Counted from the stretch's first letter, positions 18,106 through 26,358 are shown. The stretch is 64,000 nucleotides of DNA from Microbispora hainanensis (GCF_006874475.1 NZ_VIRM01000004.1:124001-188000), one strand, 5' to 3'. The notes: generated from the letters alone by a model not told the origin. Numbers and translations are program-made.

Positions 18106-18328
18106 CCCACACGCGAACGCGCGGGCCGCCCCCCGCCAGGCCGCGCCGACAACACCAGTAAATGCACTTTACAGATCACGGGACCCGTGCAGGGGGCAGG
18201 TCCGGCATTGACACCCTATGGAAAGTATTCGAAAAGGAACCGGTCAGTTCGGGCGATTGCGGGATCAGAGGTGCATGGCACCGGGTACGGGACGCCTCGT
18301 TCGGGCGTCGTCACCGCGGAGGTGCCAG

Positions 18329-20875
18329 GTGCTGGACCGCATCGCCGATCCCAGGGGGCGGCGCACGCCGTACGGACCTCCCGACGCGGTGGAACGGCTG
18401 GCCGCCGCCCTGCCGAGCCACATGCGCGACGCGCTTCCCCCGGTCATCCGCCTCGGCAGCCCCTGGCCGGTGCGGGTGGACATGCTGACGGAGGACGGCG
18501 CCGCCGAGCCGGGCGCCGAGCGCTGGGTGCCCGCCGTGTCCGCGGCGGGCTCCAACGGCGACGCCCTCGACCTGGCGGTGCGCGGCGGCCGGATCGTGGG
18601 GGTACGCGGCCGGGCCGGCGACCGCGTCAACCACGGCAGGCTCGACCCCCGGGAGTGGCAGGCATGGCAGCCTCGCGCGGGCCGGCTGACCCGGCCCCTC
18701 ATTCGTGAAGGCGGGGCGTGTACGGACGGGCGGCTGGTGGAGACGACGTGGGACGTCGCGATGGAGCGCGTCGTCGCGAAGTCGCGGGAGCTGCTCGCCC
18801 GGCCCGGCGGCTGGGGCCGTCTCGCCTTCCACACCGGCACGCGGCTCTTCCTGGAGGAGCACTACACCCTCGCCGTCGTCGGCAAGGCGGGGATCGGCAC
18901 CCCGCACATGGACGGCGACACCCGCTGGGGCGCGGCGGCGGCCGCGGCCGCGCTCGCGGCGAGCTTCGGCACCGACGGCCAGCCCGGCTCGTACACCGAC
19001 GTGGACCACTGCGACGCGCTCGCGCTGTGGGGGCACGACTGCGCCGCCACCCATCCCGTGCTGTGGGAGCGCATGCTCGACCGGCGGCTCGGATCCCGGC
19101 CGCCCGCCATGATCGCGGTGGGCCCGGAGGGGACGGCGGCGGCCGTGGAGGCCGACGTCCACCTCGCCGTGCGTCCCGGAACCAACGTGGCCCTCCTCAA
19201 CGGCCTGCTGCACGAACTGATCGCGGGCGGCTGGTATGACGCCGCCTACGTCGCCGCGCACACCGTGGGGTTCGAACGGCTGTGGCGGATCGTCGAGGCG
19301 TACCCCGCCAAGCGGGCGGCGGAGATCTGCGCGGTGCCGGTCGGGCAGATCGAGCAGGCCGCCGAGATCCTGGGCGCGGCCGAACGGCTCGTGTCGACCG
19401 TGGGCCCCGACTTCCTGGGCTCCAATCAGGCGACGGCCGCCGCCTGCCAGGTCAACAACGTCCACCTGCTGCGCGGCATGCTCGGCCGGCCGGGGGCCGG
19501 GCTGTTCCAGCTCGGCGGACCCGGGTGCGACGCGCTGGTGACGGGCTCGGGCGCGGACCTGCCCGGCCTGCGCAACTGGGCCGACACCGGGCACGTGCGC
19601 GAGCTCGCCGACCTGTGGAACGTCGACCCCGCCGTGATCCCGCACTGGGGGCCTGCCACGCACGCGACCCAGATCCTCAGGTATGCCGAGGAGGGCTCGA
19701 TCGGGCTGCTGTGGATCACCGCCTCCGACCCGGCGGCCACGATCCCCGGCCTCGACCGGATCCTCGCGAGGGAGGACCTGTTCGTCGTCGTCCAGGACGC
19801 GTACCTGACCGAGACCGCGCGGCTTGCCGACGTGGTGCTCCCGGCGGCGGTGTGGGGCGAGAAGACCGGCACCGTCACCGGCGCCGACCGCACGGTGCAC
19901 CTGTGCGAGAAGGCGGTCGACCCGCCGGGGGAGGCCAGGGCCGACCTCGACATCCTGCTCGACTACGCGCGGCGGATGGACCTGCGCGACCGGGACGGCC
20001 GGCCGCTCGTGCACTGGACGGACGCCGAGTCGGCGTTCGAGGCGTGGAAGGCGTGCACCAGGGGCCGTCCGTGCGACCACACCGGGATCACCTACGACCG
20101 GCTGCGGGCCGGCGGCGTCCAGTGGCCCTGCACGCCGGCCGGCTCTCACGGCCTCGAGCGGCTGTACGCAGGGGGGCGCTTCGCCACCAGGCCGGGGGAC
20201 TGCCAGACGTTCGGGGCCGACCTCGCCACGGGGGCCGAGCTGGGCGAGGAGCGATACCGCGCGGAGAACCCCGGGGGACGGGCGTTTCTTCACGCCGCGG
20301 ATTTCGAGCCGTCTCCCGAGGTCGCCGGCGACGAGCATCCTCTGGTCCTCACCGTCCGCCCGGCGCGGCGCCGTGGTCCGGCCCGTCTCGGCGATGCCGT
20401 CGCCGCCCCCGAGCCGTTCCCGGCCGAGCCGTGCCTGGAGGTCCACCCCGGCGACGCCGCGTTGCTCGGCATCGAGGACGGCGACCTCGTCAGGGCCGAG
20501 TCGCCTCTCGGCGCGCTGGAGGCCGTCGCGCGCCTGTCGGGCGGCGTGCGCCGGGGGGTCGTGGTGCTGCCGCTCGACGGGCCGGGCGAGGCCCTGGCGC
20601 GAACGGTGGCGGAGCTGACGCTCACCGCGTGGGACCCGGTGTCCCGCCGGCCGCTGCGCACGGCGGTGGCGGTCCGGCTGGTGAAGGCCGGGCGGCGCGG
20701 GGAGGCCCCGGTGGAGGAGGCCCCGGTGGAGGAGGGCCCAGTGGGGGAGGCCCCCGTGGGGGAGGGCCTCTACTCGGCCGCCGCCACGCGCCTCGGCTGC
20801 GGCGCGAGCGCGCGGCCCGAAGTGACGGCCGCAGCCGGGGGAGGGGAGGCGCCGGAGCGATACGAGGAGGTCTGA
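18329..20875 (+). CDS. Molybdopterin-oxidoreductase-like protein lacking Fe-S and Mo-ligand cysteines
   Basis: 848 residues from GTG 18329, which has GGAGG 6 bases upstream; the frame is open from 18218. The body matches the nitrate-reductase/formate-dehydrogenase type family: DRVNHGRLDPREWQAW, GKAGIGTPHMDGDTR, SFGTDGQPGSYTDVDHCDAL, ATAAACQVNNVHLLRGMLGR, LADVVLPAAVWGEKTGT and a C-terminal molybdopterin-dinucleotide-binding barrel. Where family members carry the N-terminal [4Fe-4S] cysteines this protein reads VSAAGSNGDALD (18533-18568), and where NapA has its Mo-ligand Cys (RHCMAS) it reads RWGAAA with Gly at 18929. A Glu/Pro/Gly repeat lies near the C-terminus. Redox function as usually understood is doubtful. 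Confidence 0.82.
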   Translation: MLDRIADPRGRRTPYGPPDAVERLAAALPSHMRDALPPVIRLGSPWPVRVDMLTEDGAAEPGAERWVPAVSAAGSNGDALDLAVRGGRIVGVRGRAGDRVNHGRLDPREWQAWQPRAGRLTRPLIREGGACTDGRLVETTWDVAMERVVAKSRELLARPGGWGRLAFHTGTRLFLEEHYTLAVVGKAGIGTPHMDGDTRWGAAAAAAALAASFGTDGQPGSYTDVDHCDALALWGHDCAATHPVLWERMLDRRLGSRPPAMIAVGPEGTAAAVEADVHLAVRPGTNVALLNGLLHELIAGGWYDAAYVAAHTVGFERLWRIVEAYPAKRAAEICAVPVGQIEQAAEILGAAERLVSTVGPDFLGSNQATAAACQVNNVHLLRGMLGRPGAGLFQLGGPGCDALVTGSGADLPGLRNWADTGHVRELADLWNVDPAVIPHWGPATHATQILRYAEEGSIGLLWITASDPAATIPGLDRILAREDLFVVVQDAYLTETARLADVVLPAAVWGEKTGTVTGADRTVHLCEKAVDPPGEARADLDILLDYARRMDLRDRDGRPLVHWTDAESAFEAWKACTRGRPCDHTGITYDRLRAGGVQWPCTPAGSHGLERLYAGGRFATRPGDCQTFGADLATGAELGEERYRAENPGGRAFLHAADFEPSPEVAGDEHPLVLTVRPARRRGPARLGDAVAAPEPFPAEPCLEVHPGDAALLGIEDGDLVRAESPLGALEAVARLSGGVRRGVVVLPLDGPGEALARTVAELTLTAWDPVSRRPLRTAVAVRLVKAGRRGEAPVEEAPVEEGPVGEAPVGEGLYSAAATRLGCGASARPEVTAAAGGGEAPERYEEV

Positions 20876-20931
20876 CGTCCGCGATCGCCGGAGATGAGGT
20901 GGGTCGGCCTACCGGAAGGAAGCGACGACAC

Positions 20932-20994
20932 ATGGCCCTTGCAGGCACACGCACCGCTTGGGGGGACGCCGTCCGCGGATGGGATGAGCGGTGA
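20932..20994 (+). CDS. 20-residue ORF between the molybdopterin-like gene and the repeat protein
   Basis: ATG 20932 follows GGAAGGAAGCG at suitable distance and encodes MALAGTRTAWGDAVRGWDER. Its stop overlaps the next gene's start as GTGA (20991-20994). The strong ribosome site and the overlap suggest it is translated and couples translation of the repeat protein. I recognise no family; it could be a leader rather than a functional peptide. Confidence 0.45.
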   Translation: MALAGTRTAWGDAVRGWDER

Positions 20995-21812
20995 GCGAGC
21001 AACTGGCGCGCTACCTGGAGACGCTGTCCCGCACGCAGCACGCGCTGTCGTCCGGGTTCCGCGCGCTGCGGCGAGGCCATCCCCGCGAGCCGGACCTGTG
21101 CGGCGTCTGCGAGCGCCTGGCCGCGCAGTGCCGCGATCACGCCGAACGACTGGAGCCCTTCCTGCACAGGTACCGCTCCGCGGAATGGCGCGATCCGCGT
21201 TCCGCCCCGTCGCGGCCTCCCGGGCTGAAGGCACCGGGGTTCGACGCCCTGGGGTTCGATGTCGGGCTCGATGCCGGGCTCGATGCCGGGCTCGATGGCA
21301 GGGGTTTCGGCACGGGTGCTTTCGACGCCGGTGGCTTTGGCAGGGGCGAGTTTCATACCGGTGGCTTTGCTCCTGGCGGCTTTGAAGCCGGGGGTTTCGA
21401 CGCCGGGGGTTATGACGCCGGGGGTTATGACGCCGGGGGTTTCGACGCCGGGGGTTTCGACGCCGCGAGTATCGACGGCGGGGGTTTCGAGGCCGTGGGC
21501 ACGGAGGCCGGGATCGCCCGGCGCCCTCGCGTGGGGCCGGGCTCGCCCGGCGGGGACGGCGGCGGCCTCGCGCTGCTGCGCGACCTGCACGGGCTGTACC
21601 TTCTCGCCACCGGGTGCGACCTGTCGTGGAGCGTGGTCGCGCAGGCCGCCCGCGGGCTCAGGGACGACGAGCTGCTCGGCCTCGCCCGCCACTGCGCCCC
21701 CGAAACGGCCGTCCAGTTGCTCTGGCTGCGCACCCGGATGCACCAGGCCGCGCCGCAGGTTCTCGTCGTGCCGTCTGCGAGTCCACAAAAGGGCGACAAA
21801 GGCCGTCATTAA
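20991..21812 (+). CDS. Helical-bundle hypothetical protein with glycine-rich repeat insertion
   Basis: 273 residues in three parts. The N-terminal ~70 residues are helical (LARYLETLSRTQHALSSGFR, then CGVCERLAAQC). Residues ~80-170 are a five-residue repeat of the type GGFDA/GGYDA. The C-terminal ~80 residues are helical again (LLRDLHGLYLLATGCDLSW, HCAPETAVQLLWLRTRM). The two helical parts look like halves of one bundle split by the repeat. From memory, similar small proteins sit beside molybdopterin oxidoreductases in other actinomycetes, without such an insert; this needs a search. The start is GTG 20991, overlapping the 20-residue ORF. Function unknown. Confidence 0.7.
   Translation: MSEQLARYLETLSRTQHALSSGFRALRRGHPREPDLCGVCERLAAQCRDHAERLEPFLHRYRSAEWRDPRSAPSRPPGLKAPGFDALGFDVGLDAGLDAGLDGRGFGTGAFDAGGFGRGEFHTGGFAPGGFEAGGFDAGGYDAGGYDAGGFDAGGFDAASIDGGGFEAVGTEAGIARRPRVGPGSPGGDGGGLALLRDLHGLYLLATGCDLSWSVVAQAARGLRDDELLGLARHCAPETAVQLLWLRTRMHQAAPQVLVVPSASPQKGDKGRH
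21237..21500 (+). repeat. 15-base tandem repeat encoding GGFDA/GGYDA
   Basis: Imperfect 15-base units such as GCCGGGGGTTTCGAC and GCCGGGGGTTATGAC run for about 260 bases inside the hypothetical protein. The most regular copies lie at 21390-21470. The unit has no stop in several frames, which creates long antisense and out-of-frame open frames over this region. Confidence 0.8.
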
Positions 21813-22195
21813 GAAGAAATCTAGAGCCGAATCGTAGGATTTCCGGAGTAAATAGATTGTGTATGTAGAGGGTAATTGATAGAAGATTATCGCGGCGCTG
21901 GAACGGCGGGGAGCGGGCCGCGCCCATCGTGACACCGGTGCTCGACGGCGGGGGCCGCACCGGTGGCGGCGGAAGCGTTTCGTCCCGGGCGATACGGGCT
22001 GCCGCGACTTCGCCGGCGGCGCCGGCCGCGTGTCAGCGGCCGGCGCCGCCACGCATCGAGGCTCCGCGGGAACGGGGATGTGCCCAGCCCGTCACCGGTG
22101 TCCGTGCCGCTCCCAGCCACGCGGCGAGGCCGGACCGCGAAACCGCTTTTCCCGTCGCGGCGTAGGATGGGGGCCGACTTCACGGGAGGGCCGAG
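21813..22195. other. Gene-free stretch with an AT-rich core
   Basis: No convincing gene. Bases 21800-21890 are strikingly AT-rich for this DNA (runs such as AAGAAGAAATCTAGAG and GGTAATTGATAGAAG) and directly follow the repeat-protein stop. The remainder is GC-rich without codon structure and leads to the TetR ribosome site GGGAGG. The AT-rich core could hold a promoter or nucleoid-protein site, or be a foreign scrap. Confidence 0.5.
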
Positions 22196-22819
22196 ATGGG
22201 CGGGGTCGCCGTTCGTGACCAGTCCGGACATGCCGGCGGAGGGCAGCGCCGGCACGGAGCCGAGTTGCAGCGGGCCATCTTCGACGCGGTCTTCGCCGAG
22301 CTGAGCGAGGTCGGCTTCGCCCGGATGACCATGGACAGCGTCGCGCTCGCGGCCCACACGGGCAAGGCGGCGCTCTACCGCCGCTGGGGCAACAAGAAGG
22401 AGCTCGTGCTCGACGCGCTCGGCAGCGTGCTGCCGTCGCCGTACGCCGTCGAGCTGACCGGGCACGTCCGCGACGACCTGATCGCGCTGCTGTCGTGCAT
22501 CCAGCGCGCGGCCGACGCGACCCGGGCCGGCGCGTTCCACGCGATGGCCGTGGAGGGCGACGGCGACTGCCGCAAACTGTTCGACCAGCGGGTCCTGCGG
22601 CCCTGCAAGGAACTGATCGCCGAGGTCCTGCGGCAGGGGGTGGCCAGGGGCGAGGTGGCGTCCGAGGCGGCCGATCCGCTGGTGGCCGCGGCCGGCCCGG
22701 CCCTGCTCGCCGACCACATCATCACCGAGGGCACCGCCATCTCCGAAGACCTGGTCATCTCGGTCGTCGACCGCGTCCTGCTGCCCCTGACGGCGGCGAT
22801 CCCGGCGAGAAGCTCGTAG
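22196..22819 (+). CDS. TetR-family regulator
   Basis: 207 residues. The N-terminal HTH covers AIFDAVFAELSEVGFARMTM through VALAAHTGKAALYRRW, the classical TetR recognition helix, followed by a ligand-binding domain with a C-terminal TetR_C-like segment. GGGAGG lies 6 bases before ATG 22196. It is convergent with the MFS exporter gene (10 bases apart), which is its most likely target. Two direct repeats in the exporter's promoter are candidate binding sites. Confidence 0.88.
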   Translation: MGGVAVRDQSGHAGGGQRRHGAELQRAIFDAVFAELSEVGFARMTMDSVALAAHTGKAALYRRWGNKKELVLDALGSVLPSPYAVELTGHVRDDLIALLSCIQRAADATRAGAFHAMAVEGDGDCRKLFDQRVLRPCKELIAEVLRQGVARGEVASEAADPLVAAAGPALLADHIITEGTAISEDLVISVVDRVLLPLTAAIPARSS

Positions 22820-22829
22820 GCGAGCCGGG

Positions 22830-24284
22830 CTAAGGCTGTTCTTCGCGCGTCCTGAAGCCGCTGGTGAGGCTGATGACGAGCAGCGCGGCGCCGAGCACCG
22901 CCGCCGCCAGGAACGCGCGGGTGAAGCCGTAGGTGGCCGCGTGCTGCGCCTGGGCCTGCGCGGACAGGCCGGCCACGGGATGGGCGGCGGCGTCGCGTGC
23001 CGCGGTGCCCGCGACGGTGACGAGCGCGGCCAGGCCGAGTGCCGTGCCGAGCTGGGAGGTGGTGTTGAGCATGCCCGAGGCGGCGCCCGACTCGGTCACG
23101 GCCACCCGCGCTGTCGCGCCGACGGTCGCGGGGACGTAGACGAGGCCCGCGCCGATGCCGAACAGCACCAGCGGAACGGCGATGCCAGGGAAGTAGCTGC
23201 TGCTCTCGTCGAGCCGGCTGAGCCAGAGCAGCCCGGCCGTGACCGCGAGGGCCCCGATGGCGGTCGGGATCGCCGGTCCGGTCTTCGGCAGCAGCGCCGC
23301 GGTGCGCTGTGCCGACACGACCAGGACGAGCGAGATGGGCAGGAACGCGAGACCCGTCTGGAGCGGGCCGAACCCGAGCACCTCCTGCAGGAACCGGGTG
23401 AGGAAGTAGAACATCCCGGCCATGCTCGCGCCGACCACCAGCATGGCCGCGTACGAACGGAGCCGCAGCGAGTCGCGCAGCAGGTGGAGCGGGGTGATCG
23501 GCTGCCGGGCGCGCGACTCGGCCAGCGCGAACAGCGCCAGCGACACCACGGCGACGCCGATCGCGATCAGAGTGACCCGGTCGCCCCAGCCGGCCGAGGC
23601 CGCGTTGATCAGCCCGAAGGCCAGGGCGCCCATGCCGATCGTGGAGGTGAGTGCGCCGGCGAGGTCGAACCTGCCGGGCAGCCGCTCGGCTTCGCGGATG
23701 AAGAGTGGTGTGAGGACGAGTACGGCGACGGTGATGGGCACGTTGATGAACAGGACCCAGCGCCAGGAGGCCACGTCGGTGAGGACGCCGCCGACGATGA
23801 GCCCGAGCGTGGCCGCCGAGCCGGAAACGGCTCCCCACGACCCGAGGGCGCGGGTGCGTTCGGGCCCTTCGGCGAAGTTGGCCGAGATGAGCGCGAGCGC
23901 GGACGGCGAGGCGAGCGCCGCCCCCAGTCCCTGGACGGCCCGTGCCCCGAGCAGCCAGCCCGGGGTCGGGGCGAGTCCGCCGGCCAGCGAGGCCACGCCG
24001 AACAGCGCGACGCCGGTGATGAAGACCCGGCGGCGGCCGAGGATGTCCCCCGCCCGCCCGCCGAGCAGGAGCAACCCGCCGAAGGTGACGGTGTAGGCGT
24101 TGAGCACCCAGGCCAGGCCCTCGGAGGTGAAGCCGAGCGTGTCGTGGATCTGGGGCAGGGCGATGTTCACGACGGTGACGTCGAGGACCAGCATGAGCTG
24201 GCAGAACAGCAGGGCGGTGAGGATGACGCCGGGCCGGTGCCGGGCCGGGCGGGTGGACCGCGTGTCGGTCGTGGGGGTCGGCAA
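22830..24284 (-). CDS. MFS drug exporter, DHA2/EmrB-QacA type
   Basis: 484 residues with about 14 hydrophobic segments. Motif A-like GGRAGDILGRRRVF follows helix 2, and QLMLVLDVTVVNIALPQI is the DHA2 motif D1 with its membrane-embedded Asp. Antiporter motif C-like glycines are in the fifth segment (GSAATLGLIVGGVL). This group exports cationic drugs and secondary metabolites using the proton gradient. Start is TTG 24284 with GGAG 6 bases upstream. It is probably repressed by the neighbouring TetR protein. Confidence 0.9.
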   Translation of the reverse strand: MPTPTTDTRSTRPARHRPGVILTALLFCQLMLVLDVTVVNIALPQIHDTLGFTSEGLAWVLNAYTVTFGGLLLLGGRAGDILGRRRVFITGVALFGVASLAGGLAPTPGWLLGARAVQGLGAALASPSALALISANFAEGPERTRALGSWGAVSGSAATLGLIVGGVLTDVASWRWVLFINVPITVAVLVLTPLFIREAERLPGRFDLAGALTSTIGMGALAFGLINAASAGWGDRVTLIAIGVAVVSLALFALAESRARQPITPLHLLRDSLRLRSYAAMLVVGASMAGMFYFLTRFLQEVLGFGPLQTGLAFLPISLVLVVSAQRTAALLPKTGPAIPTAIGALAVTAGLLWLSRLDESSSYFPGIAVPLVLFGIGAGLVYVPATVGATARVAVTESGAASGMLNTTSQLGTALGLAALVTVAGTAARDAAAHPVAGLSAQAQAQHAATYGFTRAFLAAAVLGAALLVISLTSGFRTREEQP

Positions 24285-24330
24285 AGCGGGCTCCAGGGAG
24301 CAGCGGGGCGGTCGGGTCGGCCGGCCGATA

Positions 24331-24386
24331 GTGAACGTGGACGTCTACTCCGCACACTATAAGAATTAGTGAACGCCGACGTCTAC
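24331..24386 (-). promoter_or_regulatory. Promoter with paired operator-like repeats upstream of the MFS gene
   Basis: The 18-base element GTGAACGnnGACGTCTAC occurs at 24331-24348 and 24369-24386, 38 bases apart in the same orientation, each containing the palindrome GACGTC. Between them, on the minus strand, lies TATAGT, a good -10 hexamer, with TAGACG 18 bases upstream as a possible -35. A regulator bound at both copies would cover the promoter. The TetR protein encoded at 22196 is the obvious candidate, but this is inference. Confidence 0.55.
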
Positions 24387-24534
24387 AACTCGCTGGACGG
24401 CCGTACCTCGGCCGAATCACGTCTTGAGCGCCAGGTGGAGCCCTCGGCCCACAGTCCGGGCCTGGGTCAGGGTGGGATCGGGACCGCTCAGGGGTGCGGG
24501 CGCCCGGTCGGCCCGGCGGCGACCGTAACAAACG

Positions 24535-24567
24535 AAAAAGGCCGAGCCGCGAACGCGGCCCGGCCTT
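24535..24567 (-). terminator. Intrinsic terminator after the tRNA-Gly/tRNA-Val pair
   Basis: On the minus strand, GGCCGGGCCGCG, loop TTC, then GCGGCTCGGCC is followed by TTTTTCG. A GC-rich stem of about 11 bp with a T-run is a textbook intrinsic terminator. It lies 10 bases after the tRNA-Val 3' end. Confidence 0.85.
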
Positions 24568-24576
24568 TGACGGGTG

Positions 24577-24651
24577 TGGTGGACGATACTGGGATTGAAC
24601 CAGTGACCTCTTCCGTGTCAGGGAAGCGCTCTCCCGCTGAGCTAATCGTCC
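24577..24651 (-). tRNA. tRNA-Val (anticodon GAC)
   Basis: On the minus strand the acceptor stem GGACGAT pairs with ATCGTCC. The D-arm has TAGCTCAGCGGGAGAGC, the anticodon loop is CTGACAC giving GAC, and the T-loop is GGTTCAATCCC. The 3' CCA is encoded. It follows tRNA-Gly by about 25 bases and shares its terminator. Confidence 0.95.
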
Positions 24652-24676
24652 GTGCCCGGATCTTGCCCGGACTCCG

Positions 24677-24748
24677 AGCGGAAGACGGGATTCGAACCCG
24701 CGACCCTCACCTTGGCAAGGTGATGCTCTACCACTGAGCCACTTCCGC
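24677..24748 (-). tRNA. tRNA-Gly (anticodon GCC), copy 1
   Basis: On the minus strand the acceptor GCGGAAG pairs with CTTCCGC, the anticodon stem-loop CACCTTGCCAAGGTG gives GCC, and the T-loop is GGTTCGAATCCC. No CCA is encoded. The gene is identical to the copy at 57989-58060. Confidence 0.95.
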
Positions 24749-24933
24749 AGCCATCGCCCGGGTTTTTCCCGGCGACGCGTGAACAACTCTAGCGGATCCC
24801 GGAGGGTGCCGGTGCCAACTGACTTCAATCCCGGCGCGCACGCGGCACGTGACCGAAGCGAGGCGAGACGTTGACCCGCGCACGAGGTCGCGCGCAGGAT
24901 GAGCGGCAACGGTACGCACGAGGGGGTTACGCC

Positions 24934-25497
24934 ATGGCGAAGGTGCTGATCATCACCGGTGACGCGGCCGAGGACCTTGAGGTGATGTACCCGTACCAGC
25001 GGCTTCTGGAGGAGGGCTACGAGGCGCGCATCGCGGCGCCGTCCGCGAAGAAGCTGCAGTTCGTGGTGCACGACTTCGTGGACGGCTTCGACACCTACAC
25101 CGAGAAGCCGGGCCACACCTGGGCGGCCGACGTCGCGTTCTCCGACGTGAACCCGGACGAGTACGCCGCGCTGGTGATCCCCGGCGGCCGGGCCCCCGAG
25201 TACATCCGCGGCGACCGGGACGTCCAGGAGATCGTCCGCCACTTCGCGGACGCCGGAAAGCCGATCGCCGCGCTCTGTCACGGGCCGCTGGTGCTCGCCG
25301 CCGCCGGGGTGCTGAAGGGCCGTGAGAGCAGCGCGTACCCCCCCTGCGCGACCGACGTCGAGAGCGGCGGCGGCACGTGGGTCGACAGCGAGGCGCACGT
25401 CGACCGGAACCTCGTGACCGGGCGGGCCTGGCCTGACCACCCGGCGTGGATGCGCGAGTTCATGAAGGTGCTGCGCGCCGCCGCCCCGGCGATCTGA
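24934..25497 (+). CDS. DJ-1/PfpI-family protein
   Basis: 187 residues of the class I glutamine amidotransferase-like fold. The nucleophile elbow is AALCHGPLVLAAAG with the reactive Cys, VIPGGRAPEYIRGD precedes it, and an acidic residue sits near the N-terminus (GDAAEDLEVMYPYQRL) as in PfpI/YhbO proteins. These act as glyoxalase III, deglycase or stress proteases; the exact activity cannot be read here. ATG 24934 follows GAGGGGG; the frame extends upstream to 24871 without homology. A hairpin at 25515 ends the unit. Confidence 0.88.
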   Translation: MAKVLIITGDAAEDLEVMYPYQRLLEEGYEARIAAPSAKKLQFVVHDFVDGFDTYTEKPGHTWAADVAFSDVNPDEYAALVIPGGRAPEYIRGDRDVQEIVRHFADAGKPIAALCHGPLVLAAAGVLKGRESSAYPPCATDVESGGGTWVDSEAHVDRNLVTGRAWPDHPAWMREFMKVLRAAAPAI

Positions 25498-25514
25498 TCG
25501 CCCGCGCCGGCCTG

Positions 25515-25544
25515 CGGGGGCGGTTCTTCCCGGATCCGCCCCCG
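25515..25544 (+). terminator. Hairpin after the DJ-1/PfpI gene
   Basis: CGGGGGCGG, a 12-base loop, then CCGCCCCCG forms a perfect 9-bp stem 18 bases after the stop. There is no T-run, as is common for terminators in very GC-rich actinomycetes. Confidence 0.5.
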
Positions 25545-25615
25545 ATCGCGGCGGCCCGCACGCCGCATGTGCGGAGGGCCGCGCGGCGTCGGCCGAGGCA
25601 CTAGAGTCACCCGCC

Positions 25616-26254
25616 ATGACCGAATCCGCCCCCTATCTCACCGCGACGGCCGAGGCGTACGACGCCGTCGCCGACCTCTACGCCGATCTCTTCCGGGACT
25701 CGCTCGGCCGCCTGCCGCTGGACCGCGCGGCGATGGCCGCGTTCGCCGAGCTCGTGCGGGCCGGCGGCGCCGGGCCCGTCGCCGAACTCGGCTGCGGCCC
25801 CGGCTACGTGACGGCGCACCTCCGGGCTCTGGGGCTGGACGCCTTCGGCGTCGACCTGTCACCCCGGATGATCGAGCTCGCCCGTGCGGCGTACCCCGGG
25901 CTGCGCTTCGAGGTCGGTTCCATGCACGCGCTCGACCTCGCCGACGGCGAGCTGCGCGGCATCCTGTCGTGGTACTCGGTCATCCACACCCCGCCGCGGG
26001 AGCTGCCGCCGTACTTCGCCGAGTTCCGCCGTGTCCTGGCCCCCGGCGGTCACCTCCTGCTCGGGTTCTTCGAATCCGAGGGCGATCCGGTGACGGAGTT
26101 CGACCACAAGGCGGCGCCGGCGTACCGCTGGCCGATCGACGGCCTCGCCGAGCTGGCGCGCGAGGCGGGCTTCGCCGAGGTGGCACGGATGCTGCGCGCG
26201 CCTCTCGAAGGCGAGCGGTTCCGCCAGGGCCGCCTGCTGCTGCGCAGGAGCTGA
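25616..26254 (+). CDS. Class I SAM-dependent methyltransferase
   Basis: 212 residues. SAM-binding motif I is VAELGCGPGYVTAHL, motif II region GVDLSPRMIELAR, and motif III-like ILSWYSVIHTPPRELP follows, with LAPGGHLLLGFF after it. Substrate unknown; it matches small-molecule methyltransferases of the Methyltransf_11/25 type. It stands alone between two hairpins, so it is probably monocistronic. Confidence 0.88.
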   Translation: MTESAPYLTATAEAYDAVADLYADLFRDSLGRLPLDRAAMAAFAELVRAGGAGPVAELGCGPGYVTAHLRALGLDAFGVDLSPRMIELARAAYPGLRFEVGSMHALDLADGELRGILSWYSVIHTPPRELPPYFAEFRRVLAPGGHLLLGFFESEGDPVTEFDHKAAPAYRWPIDGLAELAREAGFAEVARMLRAPLEGERFRQGRLLLRRS

Positions 26255-26338
26255 ACCCCGGCGGGCAGCCTCGCGGACACTGGCCTGACCGGGGCGAGGG
26301 GCTGTCATGGCGCCGATTGGAGCCTTCGCGGAGCTGAT

Positions 26339-26358
26339 CCTGCCCGAAAACGGGCAGG
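26339..26358 (+). terminator. Hairpin between methyltransferase and the glmS unit
   Basis: CCTGCCCG, loop AAAA, CGGGCAGG is a perfect 8-bp stem with a tetraloop, 84 bases after the methyltransferase stop and before the small gene upstream of glmS. Only AAACTTGTT follows, so it is a terminator by position rather than by a T-run. Confidence 0.45.

Noticed and set aside
18917-18931. Selenocysteine in place of the Mo-ligand cysteine
   Set aside because: The codon is GGC (Gly), not TGA, and no in-frame TGA occurs in the region.
21237-21500. Pentapeptide-repeat (Rfr) fold in the GGFDA protein
   Set aside because: Period five fits, but the A-(D/N)-L-x-x consensus is absent and Gly dominates, so a quadrilateral beta helix is unlikely.
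20622-22052. Minus-strand frame with PGVETPGV-type repeats
   Set aside because: It is the antisense of the GGFDA-encoding repeat; no start signal or domain.
22375-25617. Minus-strand open frame spanning TetR, MFS and the tRNAs
   Set aside because: It runs through tRNA genes and out of frame of the MFS protein; composition is shadow-like.
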